Translations under genes and position numbers: made by a program
The notes under the pieces: model-generated
Databases searched by the model: none
The model's input: the letters and a program-made list of their open reading frames with translations, nothing else
Told to the model about the DNA's origin: nothing
Shown here: one piece after another, positions 34,118 through 44,154 of the stretch
Numbering within the stretch: the first letter of the stretch is position 1
Layout of the letters: the number at the start of each line of letters is the position of its first letter
NCBI RefSeq assembly: GCF_000473065.1
Contig: NZ_AXAZ01000009.1
Location: forward strand, 62,001-126,000
Origin: Bradyrhizobium sp. WSM1743
GTDB taxonomy: Bacteria; Pseudomonadota; Alphaproteobacteria; Rhizobiales; Xanthobacteraceae
DNA: 64,000 nucleotides
Direction of reading: 5' to 3'

Positions 34118-37100
34118 TTACTCGCCGCCGCCGAAGCGGCGTGACCACCAGCCGGCACGGCGGGGGGCGGCCGGGGTTTCGCTTGCGGCCTCCGGCGCGG
34201 ATTCGGGTGCCGGCACGGGCGCAGCAACCGGTTCGGTCGCTTGCGCCACCGGCGTTGCGGGCTCCGGCTGGCTGTTCAGCAGGAAGCTCACCTTTTCCCG
34301 GACGGTGGAGCGGCGCCGCGCGGCCTTGTCGCCGGCGGGCTCTTCTTCTGGCGTCGCGGTCGTGGCGGGAGCCGGCTCCGGCTGGGCCGGCGCCTCAGTC
34401 TGCAGCTCGGCGTGCGGCTCAGGCTGCGCGACCTGCGGCTCGGTGGTGTGCTCGGTCTGCGCGATCGAGGGCGCAGCCTCGTTGCTGAAACCGTCGAAAT
34501 CGGCAACCGCGTCGGCAGCTTCCGGCGGCGGATTGGTGCCGAGTTCGTCGTTGATGGAACCGGCGAGACCTTCCTCGCCGCCACCGCGACGGCGGCGTCC
34601 ACCGCGGCGACCACGCCGGCGCCGGCGCTCGCCGCTGCCCTGCTGCTCGCCACGGGCTGCTTGCTCCTCGCCTTCCTCGCCGTCCTGCTCGGACTCGGTC
34701 TCGTCTTCTTCACCGGCTGCCACGGCCGCTTCGGGCAGCGCGAGGGCGGCATCCTCGCGCAACTCACTCTCGCGCTGGCCACCGCGGCCGCGCCGGCGGC
34801 GACGGCGCTTGCGGCGCTGGCCGTCCTGCTCGGAGGCTGCCTCGCCTGCGGCCTGCTCGTCGGCAAGACCTTCGGTCTCGTCGGTCTCGACCTCGGATTC
34901 AGTCTCCAGGTCGAAGCCATCCTCGTCGTCATAGGCTTCTTCGGCCAGTGGCGGCGGGCTTGCAGCGGCTTGCGCAGCAAGCAGCGCCTTGGCGGCTTCG
35001 AGTGTATGCACCTGCTCGCCGCGGTCGATCACATAGGCCTGCGGGCCGCTGACGCTTGCGTCGGCGATCACCGACAGGGTGACCTTGAAGCCATTCTCGA
35101 GGTCGCGCAGATGGCCGCGCTTGTGGTTCAGCACATAGAGCGCAACGTCGGTGCGGGTGCGGACCACGAGATTGTGGGTCGCGCCCTTCATCAGGATCTC
35201 TTCGAGGCCGCGCAAGAGCTGCAGCGCCACGGAGGAGACCGAACGGACATGGCCGGTGCCGCCGCAATGCGGGCACGGATCGGTCGAGCTCTCGAGCACG
35301 CTGGCGCGGATGCGCTGGCGCGACATCTCCAAGAGGCCGAAATGCGAGATGCGGCCGACCTGGATGCGCGCGCGGTCCTGCCTGAGGCAATCGGATAGCT
35401 TGCGCTCGACCGCACGGTTGTTGCGCTTCTCGTCCATGTCGATGAAATCGATGACGATCAGGCCGGCGAGGTCGCGCAGGCGAAGCTGGCGGGCGACCTC
35501 TTCGGCCGCCTCCAGATTGGTCTTGAGCGCGGTGTCCTCGATATGGTGCTCGCGGGTCGATCGTCCCGAGTTGACGTCGATCGAGACCAGCGCCTCGGTC
35601 TGGTTGATCACGATATAGCCGCCGGAGCGCAGCTGCACGGTCGGCGAGAACATCGCATCGAGCTGGCTCTCGACGCCCATGCGCGAGAACAGCGGCTGGC
35701 CGTCGCGATACTGCTTCACCGCGCTGACATTGGCGGGCATCAGCATCTTCATGAAGTCGCGCGCTTCGCGGTAGCCGCCTTCGCCGGCGACCTGGATCTC
35801 GTCGATCTCCTTGTTGTAGAGGTCGCGCAGCGAGCGCTTGATCAGCGAGCCTTCCTCATAGACGAGGGTCGGGGCCTGCGACTTCAGCGTGAGGTCGCGC
35901 ACCGTTTCCCACATCCGGATCAGATACTCGAAGTCGCGCTTGATCTCGGGCTTGGTGCGGGAGGCGCCTGCGGTGCGCAGGATGATGCCCATGCCCTCGG
36001 GCACGTCGAGATCCTGCACCACTTCCTTGAGGCGCGAACGATCCTGCGCGCTGGTGATCTTGCGGCTGATGCCGCCGCCGCGCGCCGTATTCGGCATCAG
36101 GACGGCATAGCGGCCAGCGAGCGAGAGGTAGGTCGTCAGCGCCGCGCCCTTGTTGCCACGCTCTTCCTTGACGACCTGCACCAGCATCACCTGGCGGCGC
36201 TTGATAACTTCCTGGATCTTGTACTGACGGCGCGGGCGGAAGGTGCGCTCCGGCACTTCCTCCAGCACGTCGTCGCCGCCGACGGATTCGACGACTTCCT
36301 CTTCGGCATCCTCGCCGTCCTCGTCTTCATCATCCTCGCCGGCCGCTTCCAGGGCATCGGCATGCGGCGCTTCAGTGCTCTCACCGGCTGCGTAAACGGG
36401 ATCGGCCCGCTCGATGGCGGATGTCACGGCTTCCGCCAGAGGTTCTGCGTGCGCTTCGAAGGAGGCGGGAGTCTCGAACGTTGGGGCCTGCTGCGGTTCG
36501 GTCTCGGTTGCGACCACGGGCTCGGCGCCGACCGCAGCGACAGGCGCGGGCGTCTCATCGGCATGCTCATGGTCGTGATGATCGCGCTCACCCTCATGGC
36601 CGTCGGCGTCATGATCGTGAGCGTGATGGTGCTCATCATCATGGGCATGATGATGATCATCGTGATCATGTTCGCCATGATCGTGATCGTGGCCCTCGTG
36701 CTCGCCGTGACGCTCCGCGTCGGCGTGCAGATGCTCGCCCTCGTGCAGGGCACCCTCGGCATGCTCCGGCAGCGTCGCGCCCTCGACCGGCTGGGCGACG
36801 GGATCGGCGCCGGCGTCGAGGCCTTCGACGATATCGCTGCGCACGCGTTCGCCATGACCGCGGCGGCGGGCGTTGCGGTGGCGCGAACGGCGGCGGCCGT
36901 GCGAGCGATTCTCGCTCTCTTCCTCGGCCTCGCGATGGGCCTGCTCTTCGGCCTCGATCAGCGCCTGCCGATCGGCGACCGGGATCTGGTAGTAGTCGGG
37001 ATGGATTTCGCTGAAGGCGAGGAAGCCGTGGCGGTTGCCGCCATATTCGACGAAGGCGGCCTGGAGCGAGGGTTCGACCCTTGTGACCTTGGCGAGGTAG

Positions 37101-37225
37101 ATATTCCCGCGCAGTTGCTTGCGTTGCGCGGTCTCGAAATCAAACTCTTCGACGCGATTGCCGCGGACCACGACGACCCGGGTCTCTTCCGGGTGGGTGG
37201 CATCGATCAACATCTTGTTGGGCAT
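34118..37225 (-). CDS. rne: Ribonuclease E with histidine-rich insertion in the S1 domain
   Basis: 1035 residues; the endoribonuclease core of the RNA degradosome. N-terminal MPNKMLIDATHPEETRVVVV and the start of the S1 domain (RGNIYLAKVTRVEPSLQAAFVEYGGNRHGFL, residues about 39-70) are interrupted at about residue 85 by some 245 extra residues, after which S1 resumes (YKIQEVIKRRQVMLVQVVKEERGNKG). The insertion has 24 His in residues 161-221. Then come the 5' sensor/RNase H-like part, the DNase I-like catalytic part (IVINQTEALVSIDVNSGR; LIVIDFIDMDE) and the Zn-link CPHCGGTG. The C-terminal 330 residues are disordered, with acidic, Arg-rich (RRKRRRRRRGRGG) and Pro-rich stretches that in relatives bind RNA and partner proteins. 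Confidence 0.96.
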   Translation of the reverse strand: MPNKMLIDATHPEETRVVVVRGNRVEEFDFETAQRKQLRGNIYLAKVTRVEPSLQAAFVEYGGNRHGFLAFSEIHPDYYQIPVADRQALIEAEEQAHREAEEESENRSHGRRRSRHRNARRRGHGERVRSDIVEGLDAGADPVAQPVEGATLPEHAEGALHEGEHLHADAERHGEHEGHDHDHGEHDHDDHHHAHDDEHHHAHDHDADGHEGERDHHDHEHADETPAPVAAVGAEPVVATETEPQQAPTFETPASFEAHAEPLAEAVTSAIERADPVYAAGESTEAPHADALEAAGEDDEDEDGEDAEEEVVESVGGDDVLEEVPERTFRPRRQYKIQEVIKRRQVMLVQVVKEERGNKGAALTTYLSLAGRYAVLMPNTARGGGISRKITSAQDRSRLKEVVQDLDVPEGMGIILRTAGASRTKPEIKRDFEYLIRMWETVRDLTLKSQAPTLVYEEGSLIKRSLRDLYNKEIDEIQVAGEGGYREARDFMKMLMPANVSAVKQYRDGQPLFSRMGVESQLDAMFSPTVQLRSGGYIVINQTEALVSIDVNSGRSTREHHIEDTALKTNLEAAEEVARQLRLRDLAGLIVIDFIDMDEKRNNRAVERKLSDCLRQDRARIQVGRISHFGLLEMSRQRIRASVLESSTDPCPHCGGTGHVRSVSSVALQLLRGLEEILMKGATHNLVVRTRTDVALYVLNHKRGHLRDLENGFKVTLSVIADASVSGPQAYVIDRGEQVHTLEAAKALLAAQAAASPPPLAEEAYDDEDGFDLETESEVETDETEGLADEQAAGEAASEQDGQRRKRRRRRRGRGGQRESELREDAALALPEAAVAAGEEDETESEQDGEEGEEQAARGEQQGSGERRRRRGRRGGRRRRGGGEEGLAGSINDELGTNPPPEAADAVADFDGFSNEAAPSIAQTEHTTEPQVAQPEPHAELQTEAPAQPEPAPATTATPEEEPAGDKAARRRSTVREKVSFLLNSQPEPATPVAQATEPVAAPVPAPESAPEAASETPAAPRRAGWWSRRFGGGE

Positions 37226-37930
37226 GTCTTAACTCTTGGCGGCGGCGGACGCGATAAACCGTGGGCGCGTATGGCGCCGCCGGGTGACGCGACGGTCCAC
37301 CTGATTCGGGGGTGAGGGGAAGGCCGAAACGCCGTCTCTCGCGCCTTGCCGAACCGGAAGCTTCAGGACCATTGCGACGCGCGGGATTGTCACTCCGCAG
37401 CGTCGCGAATGATCTTTCAGATTTCGTCGGCACAGTCTGGCGCATCAAGCGTCGGCCCGTATGAAACATTGGGCGGCGAGGCCGCCCTTCAATCAGTTGC
37501 TGCTGGCCAGGCACGGCGCGAGCGCGCTCGCCTTGGGGATCACGAACCGCTCCCTTGGGATCAAGGGACCGGGTAATGGGTTACGTCGCTGTCAGAACCG
37601 TCCCGGTAACGTGAGTGGTAACCCGAGACCGTCCGCCGCCGGGGCTTGACCCGCTTCACCTCGCTGCCGCGCACCGCGCTGGTCTTAGAGGGAAGCGGAA
37701 AACGCTGGAATTCCCAAACCTTGGGAGTTCCGGCGCTGCACCGGGAGGCTGAATGCGACACAACCGGAAATATCGGCCGTCAGCATTCCGTACATACGAG
37801 GAATGAGCCATCCGTGCAAGGGAGCGTCGCACGGCGGTCACAGTCGGCGAGTTTCGCAACTCCGTCATTAAGGAGCGATTAACCCTGTGGTTCTATTGCG
37901 TTAAGAGGGCTGCTCGGAGGCACGGAATCG
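37226..37930. other. 705-base divergent region: long leader of rne and promoter of amiC
   Basis: No believable gene. On the rne side are two clean hairpins: TCCCTTG-GGAT-CAAGGGA at 37551-37568 and GGAATTCCCAA-ACC-TTGGGAGTTCC at 37707-37731 (eleven pairs, one G-T). rne of E. coli has a long structured leader through which the enzyme controls its own mRNA, and this layout would suit the same, though the sequence is unrelated. AT-richer DNA at about 37760-37900 probably holds the amiC promoter. Confidence 0.45.
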
Positions 37931-39226
37931 GTGGCGAGCCGCACAAATCGACAGGTTTTGCTGGGAAGTGTGCTGCTGTGCATCGCGGCATTGCCGTGCG
38001 CTGATTCCTCGCGCCTCATTGCTGCGGAAAGCCAGCTGCAACCCGCTGTTGCGGCAGCGAATTTTCCAGTCGCCTCGGCCGCCCGGCTGGCCGGCGATGG
38101 CAAGCAGACCCGCTTCATCCTGGACCTCGACCAGACCGTCACCTTCCGCGCCGTCACGCTGGCCGACCCCTACCGTGTGGTGGTGGACGTGCCGCAAGTC
38201 AATTTTCAGCTGCCCGCCGGTACCGGAAGCGGGGGGCGGGGGCTGGTCAAGGCCTTCCGTTACGGGCTCGTCATGCCCGGTGGCTCGCGAATCGTGTTCG
38301 ATCTGACCGGGCCGGCGAAGATCGCCAGTTCCTACGTGCTGGAGGCGGCCAACGGCCAACCGGCTCGGCTCGTGCTCGAGCTGGAGGAGGTCGATCGCAC
38401 CGCCTTCGTGTCGTCGCTTGCCCCCGAAAGCCGTCCTGAACTGCGGCCCGCGATCGCGGCAGCGCCGCCTGCGACGGTTCCCAGCCCGACGGCTCCGGAA
38501 GCCGCGCAGCAGAAGGCCGATGGCCGTCCGGTGGTCGTGATCGATCCCGGCCATGGCGGCATCGACAACGGGACGCAATCCGGCGGCGAGAGCGAGAAGA
38601 ACCTGGTGCTGGCTTTTGGCCTGGCGCTACGCGACAAGCTGGAGAAGGCAGGCAAGTACCGCGTGGTCATGACGCGGGACGACGACACCTTCATTCCCCT
38701 CAATGACCGCACCAAGATGGCTCGCAATCTCAAGGCGGCTTTGTTCGTCTCGATTCATGCCGATGCGCTGCCGCGTGCCGAGGGCGATGCGCAAGGCGCG
38801 ACCATCTACACGCTCTCCGACAAGGCGTCCGACGCCGAAGCCCAGCGGCTCGCCGATGCAGAGAACCGGGCTGATGCGATCGCCGGCTTCAACCTCGCGG
38901 AGGAGCCGACCGACGTCGCCGACATCCTGATCGACCTCACGCAGCGGGAAACCCGCACCTTTTCAAACCGTTTTGCTCGCCTCTTGATGGGTGAAATGAA
39001 GCAGACGGTGCGGATGCACAAGCATCCCCTGAAGTCCGCCGGCTTCCGGGTCCTGAAGGCGCCCGATGTGCCCTCCGTGCTGGTCGAGATGGGCTATGTC
39101 TCCAACAAGGGAGACCTCGAGCACCTGGTCTCCGAAGGGTGGCGGTCGCGCGCCGTGGGCTCGATGGCACAGGCGATCGACGGATTTTTGACCAAGCGGA
39201 TGGCCACAGCCGGGACGTCGAACTGA
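37931..39226 (+). CDS. amiC: N-acetylmuramoyl-L-alanine amidase, AmiC type
   Basis: 431 residues, GTG start at 37931 with GGAGG upstream. Signal peptide (LLGSVLLCIAALPCADSSR), an AMIN domain (residues about 50-145: TRFILDLDQTVTFRAVTLADPYRVVVDVPQV in parts) that targets septal peptidoglycan, a Pro/Ala linker, and an Amidase_3 catalytic domain from about 198. Zinc ligands lie in VVVIDPGHGGIDNGT (His), the Glu of SGGESEKNLVL, and SIHADALP (His); the late Glu is in VLVEMGYVSN. Cleaves the amide between MurNAc and the stem peptide for daughter-cell separation. Followed by PBP1A and prfB, a layout conserved in alphaproteobacteria opposite rne. Confidence 0.95.
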   Translation: MASRTNRQVLLGSVLLCIAALPCADSSRLIAAESQLQPAVAAANFPVASAARLAGDGKQTRFILDLDQTVTFRAVTLADPYRVVVDVPQVNFQLPAGTGSGGRGLVKAFRYGLVMPGGSRIVFDLTGPAKIASSYVLEAANGQPARLVLELEEVDRTAFVSSLAPESRPELRPAIAAAPPATVPSPTAPEAAQQKADGRPVVVIDPGHGGIDNGTQSGGESEKNLVLAFGLALRDKLEKAGKYRVVMTRDDDTFIPLNDRTKMARNLKAALFVSIHADALPRAEGDAQGATIYTLSDKASDAEAQRLADAENRADAIAGFNLAEEPTDVADILIDLTQRETRTFSNRFARLLMGEMKQTVRMHKHPLKSAGFRVLKAPDVPSVLVEMGYVSNKGDLEHLVSEGWRSRAVGSMAQAIDGFLTKRMATAGTSN

Positions 39227-39467
39227 ATGGGTTTGTCCCTCCCGCCCCAAAGGCCCTAGTTTGGCCACAGCGGACGCTTTATAAAAACCCCGCAGGGGGT
39301 TCCGGAATCGGCGAGAATCCTGTTCGGCAAGCGTCTTAAGTCCGGCATTGATGTGATTGCGTAAGCCGGCGAGTTCGCGACGTGAGGTTGGCGCCAGTTT
39401 GGGGTGCCAAGGGACCGATACTAGGCTGATACTGGGCTGATCCAGAGTTTGAACGGATAAACAGATA

Positions 39468-41972
39468 ATGCGCTTGCTGGTGCGGTTCATGGGCTTCCTG
39501 TTCGCCGCGGGAACGGTGGTGTTCCTTGTCGGTGTCGGGGCCGTGGCAGGCCTGATCTGGCATTTCTCCAAGGACTTGCCAGACTACTCTCAGCTCCAGG
39601 ATTACGAGCCGCCGGTGATGACGCGTGTGCACGCGGTCGACGGTTCGCTGCTCGGCGAATATGCCAAGGAGCGGCGGCTGTATCTACCGATCCAGGCGGT
39701 GCCCAAGCTCGTGATCAACGCGTTCCTGGCCGCCGAGGACAAGAATTTCTACGAGCATGGCGGCATCGACTACACCGGCATGGCCCGCGCCGGATTGCTC
39801 TACCTGCAGAACTACGGCTCCAACCGTCGTCCGCAGGGCGCTTCCACGATCACCCAGCAGGTCGCCAAGAACTTCCTGCTCACCAACGAGGTCTCCTTCG
39901 CCCGCAAGATCAAGGAAGCCTTGCTGGCGATGCGCATCGAGAAGACCTACTCGAAGGACAAGATCCTCGAGCTATACCTGAACGAAATCTATCTCGGCCT
40001 CGGCGCCTACGGCATCGCGGCTGCCTCGCTCGTCTATTTCGACAAGTCGGTGAACGAGCTGACGGTGGCGGAAGCGTCCTATCTGGCGGCGCTGCCGAAG
40101 ATGCCGGCGACGTTGCATCCGGTCCGTAACCGCGACCGCGCCATCGAGCGCCGCAATTACGTCATCGACCGTCTCGTCGAGAACGGCTGGATCAAGCAGG
40201 TCGATGCCGACAAGGCGCGCAAGGAGCCGCTGGCGGTCACCAGCCGTTCCAACGGCGCCCACACTTTCGCTGGCGAATATTTCGCCGAGGAAGTCCGCCG
40301 CGACATCTTCGAGCGTTACGGCGAGAAGAAACTCTACGAGGGCGGCCTGTCGGTTCGCACCACGCTCGATCCGAAGATCCAGGTCATGGCGCGCAAGGCC
40401 ATGGTCGCCGGCCTGGTGAACTATGACGAGCAGCAGGGCTATCGCGGCGCCATCAGCAAGCTCGATATTTCGGGCGACTGGGGCGTGAAGCTCGCGGAAA
40501 TCAAATCGCTCTCCGACATCTCGCCATGGCGCATGGCGGTCGTGCTGGAGACCAGCGATCAATCGGCGCGCATCGGCTTTCAGCCCAGCCGCGAGCTTGG
40601 CGGCGCGGTGAGCAAGCAGCGCGAGACCGGCATCGTCACGGTCGACGGTGTGCGCTGGGCGCGGGCGGTGCAGGGCGGCGCAAAGGGCAAGACGCCGACG
40701 GCGGTGTCGCAGGTGCTTGCGCCCGGCGACGTGATCTATGCCGATCCGCTCTACACCAAGGAGGGACAGCCGGTCGAAGGTCAGTACCGGCTGCGCCAGA
40801 TTCCCGAAGTGTCCGGCGCGATGGCGGTGATGGATCCCTGGACCGGCCGCGTGCTCGCGATGGTCGGCGGCTTCTCGTTCGACCAGAGCCAGTTCAACCG
40901 CGCCACGCAGGCCTACCGGCAGCCGGGATCGTCGTTCAAGCCGATCGTCTATTCGGCCGCGCTGGACAACGGCTACACGCCGTCGACCGTCGTGCTCGAT
41001 GCTCCGATCGAAATCGACCAGGGCCAGGGCGCTGGCGTGTGGCGGCCGGAGAATTTCGATGCCGGCAAATATAACGGACCGATGACGCTGCGTAATGCGC
41101 TGCGGCTGTCGCGTAACACTGTGACGGTGCGCCTCGCGCAGGATATCGGCATGCCGCTGATTGGCGAGTATGCGAGGCGCTTCGGTGTCTATGACGAGTT
41201 GCCCAATTACCTGTCGTACTCCCTGGGCGCCGGCGAGACCACGGCGATGCGGATGGTCACAGCCTATTCGATGCTCGCCAATGGCGGCCGCCGGGTGAAG
41301 CCGACCCTGATCGACCGCATCCAGGACCGCTACGGCCACACCATCTTCAAGCACGACCAGCGCGAATGTCGCGGCTGCGACGCGCCTGGTGGCTGGAAGA
41401 ACCAGCCCGAGCCGCAGCTGATCGACCGCCGCGAGCAGGTGCTGGATTCCATGACCGCCTACCAGATCACCGAGCTGTTGGAAGGCGTGGTCCAGGCCGG
41501 CACGGCAACGGTACTCAAGGACGTGGGCAAGCCCATCGCGGGCAAGACCGGCACCACCAACGAGGCCAAGGACGCCTGGTTCGTCGGCTATTCGCCGGAC
41601 ATCGCGGTCGCGGTCTATATGGGTTATGACAAGCCGCGTCCGCTCGGCAGAGGCAATGCGGCGACTGGCGGCCATCTCGCCGCGCCAATCGTGCGTGATT
41701 TCCTCAAGCTGGCGCTTGCCGACAAGCCCGCCGTGCCGTTCAAGGTGCCGGCCGGTATCAAGCTCGTGCGCGTCGTCGCCAAGACCGGCATGCGCGCCGG
41801 CCCCGGCGAGACCGGCGGAACCATCCTCGAAGCCTTCAAGCCGGGCACGGCGCCACCGGACAACTACGCGGTCATCGGCGTTGCCGATGCCGACGGGCGC
41901 ATGCCGGCGTCGCAGCAGCAGCAGCCGGATTCCGGCTTCTTCATGCGGCCGGGCACCGGCGGGCTGTACTAA
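39468..41972 (+). CDS. Bifunctional penicillin-binding protein 1A (glycosyltransferase and transpeptidase)
   Basis: 834 residues. One N-terminal membrane helix (FMGFLFAAGTVVFLVGVGAVAGLIW), a GT51 transglycosylase domain with the catalytic Glu in AAEDKNFYEHGGIDYTG and the QGASTITQQVAKNF and RKIKEALLAMRIEKTYSKD motifs, then an OB-like insertion, and a transpeptidase domain with SxxK (PGSSFKPIVYSAAL), SRN-type second motif (LRLSRNTVTV) and KTGT (AGKTGTTNEAKDAWF). It builds and cross-links peptidoglycan in the periplasm. Placed between amiC and prfB. The last 60 residues contain SH3-like turns (AKTGMRAGPGETGG). Confidence 0.96.
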   Translation: MRLLVRFMGFLFAAGTVVFLVGVGAVAGLIWHFSKDLPDYSQLQDYEPPVMTRVHAVDGSLLGEYAKERRLYLPIQAVPKLVINAFLAAEDKNFYEHGGIDYTGMARAGLLYLQNYGSNRRPQGASTITQQVAKNFLLTNEVSFARKIKEALLAMRIEKTYSKDKILELYLNEIYLGLGAYGIAAASLVYFDKSVNELTVAEASYLAALPKMPATLHPVRNRDRAIERRNYVIDRLVENGWIKQVDADKARKEPLAVTSRSNGAHTFAGEYFAEEVRRDIFERYGEKKLYEGGLSVRTTLDPKIQVMARKAMVAGLVNYDEQQGYRGAISKLDISGDWGVKLAEIKSLSDISPWRMAVVLETSDQSARIGFQPSRELGGAVSKQRETGIVTVDGVRWARAVQGGAKGKTPTAVSQVLAPGDVIYADPLYTKEGQPVEGQYRLRQIPEVSGAMAVMDPWTGRVLAMVGGFSFDQSQFNRATQAYRQPGSSFKPIVYSAALDNGYTPSTVVLDAPIEIDQGQGAGVWRPENFDAGKYNGPMTLRNALRLSRNTVTVRLAQDIGMPLIGEYARRFGVYDELPNYLSYSLGAGETTAMRMVTAYSMLANGGRRVKPTLIDRIQDRYGHTIFKHDQRECRGCDAPGGWKNQPEPQLIDRREQVLDSMTAYQITELLEGVVQAGTATVLKDVGKPIAGKTGTTNEAKDAWFVGYSPDIAVAVYMGYDKPRPLGRGNAATGGHLAAPIVRDFLKLALADKPAVPFKVPAGIKLVRVVAKTGMRAGPGETGGTILEAFKPGTAPPDNYAVIGVADADGRMPASQQQQPDSGFFMRPGTGGLY

Positions 41973-42084
41973 CGCCTAGGACAAGACAGACGTTTGTCGC
42001 AGCGGCGGTTGCGCTTTGCAGCTGCCGCCGCTACATCCCATCTCGAATTGCACGCGGGCTAATTCCGCGAGACCAGAGAACAAC

Positions 42085-43216
42085 ATGCGCGCCGAAATCG
42101 AACGGTTGGTAGAAGAGATCAAGCAGTCAGTCGGGCTGCTGAGGAGGCATCTTTGACGTCGAGAAATCGACGGCGCGCCTCGCTGAGCTGAACAAGCTCG
42201 CAGAAGATCCCAACCTCTGGAACGATCCCCAGAAAGCCCAGAAGCTGATGCAGGAGCGCACCTCGCTGGAGGACGCGCTGTCGGGCATCGGCAAGGTCGA
42301 GCAGGAGCTCGAAGACGACATCGGCATGATCGAGCTCGGCGAGGCCGAGGGCGATGACGGTGTCGTTGCCGAAGCCGAAGCTGCGCTGAAGAACCTCAAG
42401 AAGGAAGTGGCGCGGCGCGAGCTCGAGGCGCTGCTGTCGGGCGAAGCCGACCGCTTCGATTCCTATCTCGAAGTCCATGCCGGCGCCGGCGGCACCGAGA
42501 GCCAGGACTGGGCGCAGATGCTGCTGCGCATGTACACGCGCTGGGCCGAAACCCACGGCTTCAAGGTCGAATATCTCGAAGAGTCCGAGGGCGAAGAGGC
42601 CGGCATCAAGTCGGCGACGATCCAGGTCTCCGGGCACAACGCCTATGGTTGGCTGAAGACCGAAGCGGGCGTGCATCGCCTGGTGCGCATTTCGCCGTTC
42701 GATTCCAACGCGCGGCGGCACACCTCGTTCTCGAGCGTGCAGGTCTTCCCCGTCATCGACGACAGCATCAAGATCGACATCAAGGAATCCGACGTCCGCA
42801 CCGACACCATGCGTTCGGGCGGCGCCGGCGGCCAGCACGTCAACAAGACCGAATCCGCCGTGCGCCTGACGCACATTCCGACCGGCGTCGCCGTGGTCTG
42901 CCAGGCCGGGCGCTCCCAGCACAAGAACCGGGCGCAGGCCTGGGACATGCTGCGCGCGCGGCTTTACGAGATCGAGCTGAAGAAGCGCGAGGAGAAGGCC
43001 GCTGCCGATCAGGCTGCCAAGACCGACATCGGCTGGGGCCACCAGATCCGCTCCTACGTGCTGCAGCCCTATCAGATGGTGAAGGATCTGCGCACGGGCG
43101 TGCAGACCTCCGACACCTCGGGTGTGCTCAATGGCGAGCTCGACGACTTCATGGCGGCGACGCTGGCGCAGCGCGCGTTCGGCACAACTGCCGGCGACGT
43201 CGAGGACGTGGACTGA
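42085..43216 (+). CDS. prfB: Peptide chain release factor 2, expressed through programmed +1 frameshift
   Basis: 376 residues after frameshifting. The ATG at 42085 opens a 23-codon frame ([23 protein letters not shown]) that meets an in-frame TGA at 42154. Shifting +1 at CTT-TGA-C continues with GAC (42155) into the long frame ending at 43216. RF2-specific SPF recognition motif ([15 protein letters not shown]) and GGQ catalytic motif ([19 protein letters not shown]) are both present. RF2 reads UGA and UAA stops, so the shift lets it control its own level. A call starting at 42248 would miss the N-terminal 75 residues. Starts 112 bases after PBP1A. Confidence 0.95.
42142..42157 (+). promoter_or_regulatory. 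prfB programmed frameshift site
   Basis: AGGAGG (internal Shine-Dalgarno, 42142-42147), a three-base spacer CAT, then CTTTGAC (42151-42157). This is the same arrangement as the E. coli site, where AGGGGG, TAT and CTTTGAC play these parts. Low RF2 lets the ribosome slip from CUU to UUU and read GAC. Confidence 0.93.
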
Positions 43217-43218
43217 TC

Positions 43219-44091
43219 ATGGCCCGCGTCGCCTTCATCGGATTGGGGCGGATGGGCCATGGCATGGCCGGCCGCTATCTCGATGCCGGCTACACGGTGA
43301 TGCTGTGGAATCGCAGCAAGACAAAAGCGGAAGACCTGATCGCGCGCGGTGCGCTCTGGGCGACCTCGCCTGAGGACGCTGCGATCGATGCCGACGCGAT
43401 CGTGACCATGGTCGCCGACGACGAGGCCTCGCGCGCGGTCTGGCTGGGGCCGAACGGCGCGGCCAAGACCGCGAAGGCCGGCACCATCGCGATCGAGTGC
43501 TCCACCGTCTCCTATGACCACGCCCGCGAGATGGGCCGCGAGCTGAACGCGCGCGGGCTGATCTATATCGATTGCCCCGTGACGGGATTACCGGACGCGG
43601 CGGCCGCCGGGAAGCTGACGCTGCTGGCCGGCGCCGATGCGGCCGATCTCGAGCGTGCGCGGCCCTATCTCGAACCGATCGGCTCGACCATCCGCCATTT
43701 CGGCCCGGTCGGCGCCGGCACGGTCTACAAGCTCGTCAACAATCTCTTGGGCGCGATCCAGATCGCCGGTCTCGCCGAGGGGCTCGCGATCGCCGAGCAG
43801 GCTGGGCTCGACATGAACCTGGTGCTGGAGTCGATCCAGGCAGGCGTGGCCGCAAGCCCCCAGGTGCAGCGCCACTCCAAGCGCATGGTCGCCCGCGATT
43901 TCAGCGGCGCGACCTTCACGGCAGCGCTGCGGCACAAGGATGCCGCCTATGCGGTGAAGCTTGCCGAGAGCCTCTTGGCCGACAAGCCGCTGGTCGCACG
44001 CGCCGCGGTCGAGGCCTACGCGCAGGCGAGGGCGGCGATGCCAAATGATGATGAGGGGCGGATGATCGAGTTGGTGTCGCGGCCGAAATAA
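43219..44091 (+). CDS. NAD(P)-dependent beta-hydroxyacid dehydrogenase (3-hydroxyisobutyrate dehydrogenase family)
   Basis: 290 residues. Rossmann motif GLGRMGHGMA at the N-terminus, VTMVADDEASRAVW, the substrate-binding signature DCPVTGLPDAAAAGKLTLLAGA, and the catalytic lysine in KLVNNLLGAIQIAGLAEGLAIAEQ, which is the order of the family. Substrate could be 3-hydroxyisobutyrate, tartronate semialdehyde or succinic semialdehyde; the sequence does not decide. Starts at ATG 43219, two bases after the prfB stop, so it is probably translated from the same mRNA. Confidence 0.9.
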   Translation: MARVAFIGLGRMGHGMAGRYLDAGYTVMLWNRSKTKAEDLIARGALWATSPEDAAIDADAIVTMVADDEASRAVWLGPNGAAKTAKAGTIAIECSTVSYDHAREMGRELNARGLIYIDCPVTGLPDAAAAGKLTLLAGADAADLERARPYLEPIGSTIRHFGPVGAGTVYKLVNNLLGAIQIAGLAEGLAIAEQAGLDMNLVLESIQAGVAASPQVQRHSKRMVARDFSGATFTAALRHKDAAYAVKLAESLLADKPLVARAAVEAYAQARAAMPNDDEGRMIELVSRPK

Positions 44092-44154
44092 ACTGATCGC
44101 GGATCTATTGCCGGAAATCGGGTGGGAAATCTCATCGCCGTAGAATAGGTCTAT

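Noticed and set aside
35543..37315. Plus-strand frame of 590 codons with a striking hydrophobic Met/Ile/Val stretch
   Set aside because: The stretch is the antisense of the histidine/aspartate tract of RNase E (CAT and GAT codons read as ATG and ATC); not a membrane protein gene.
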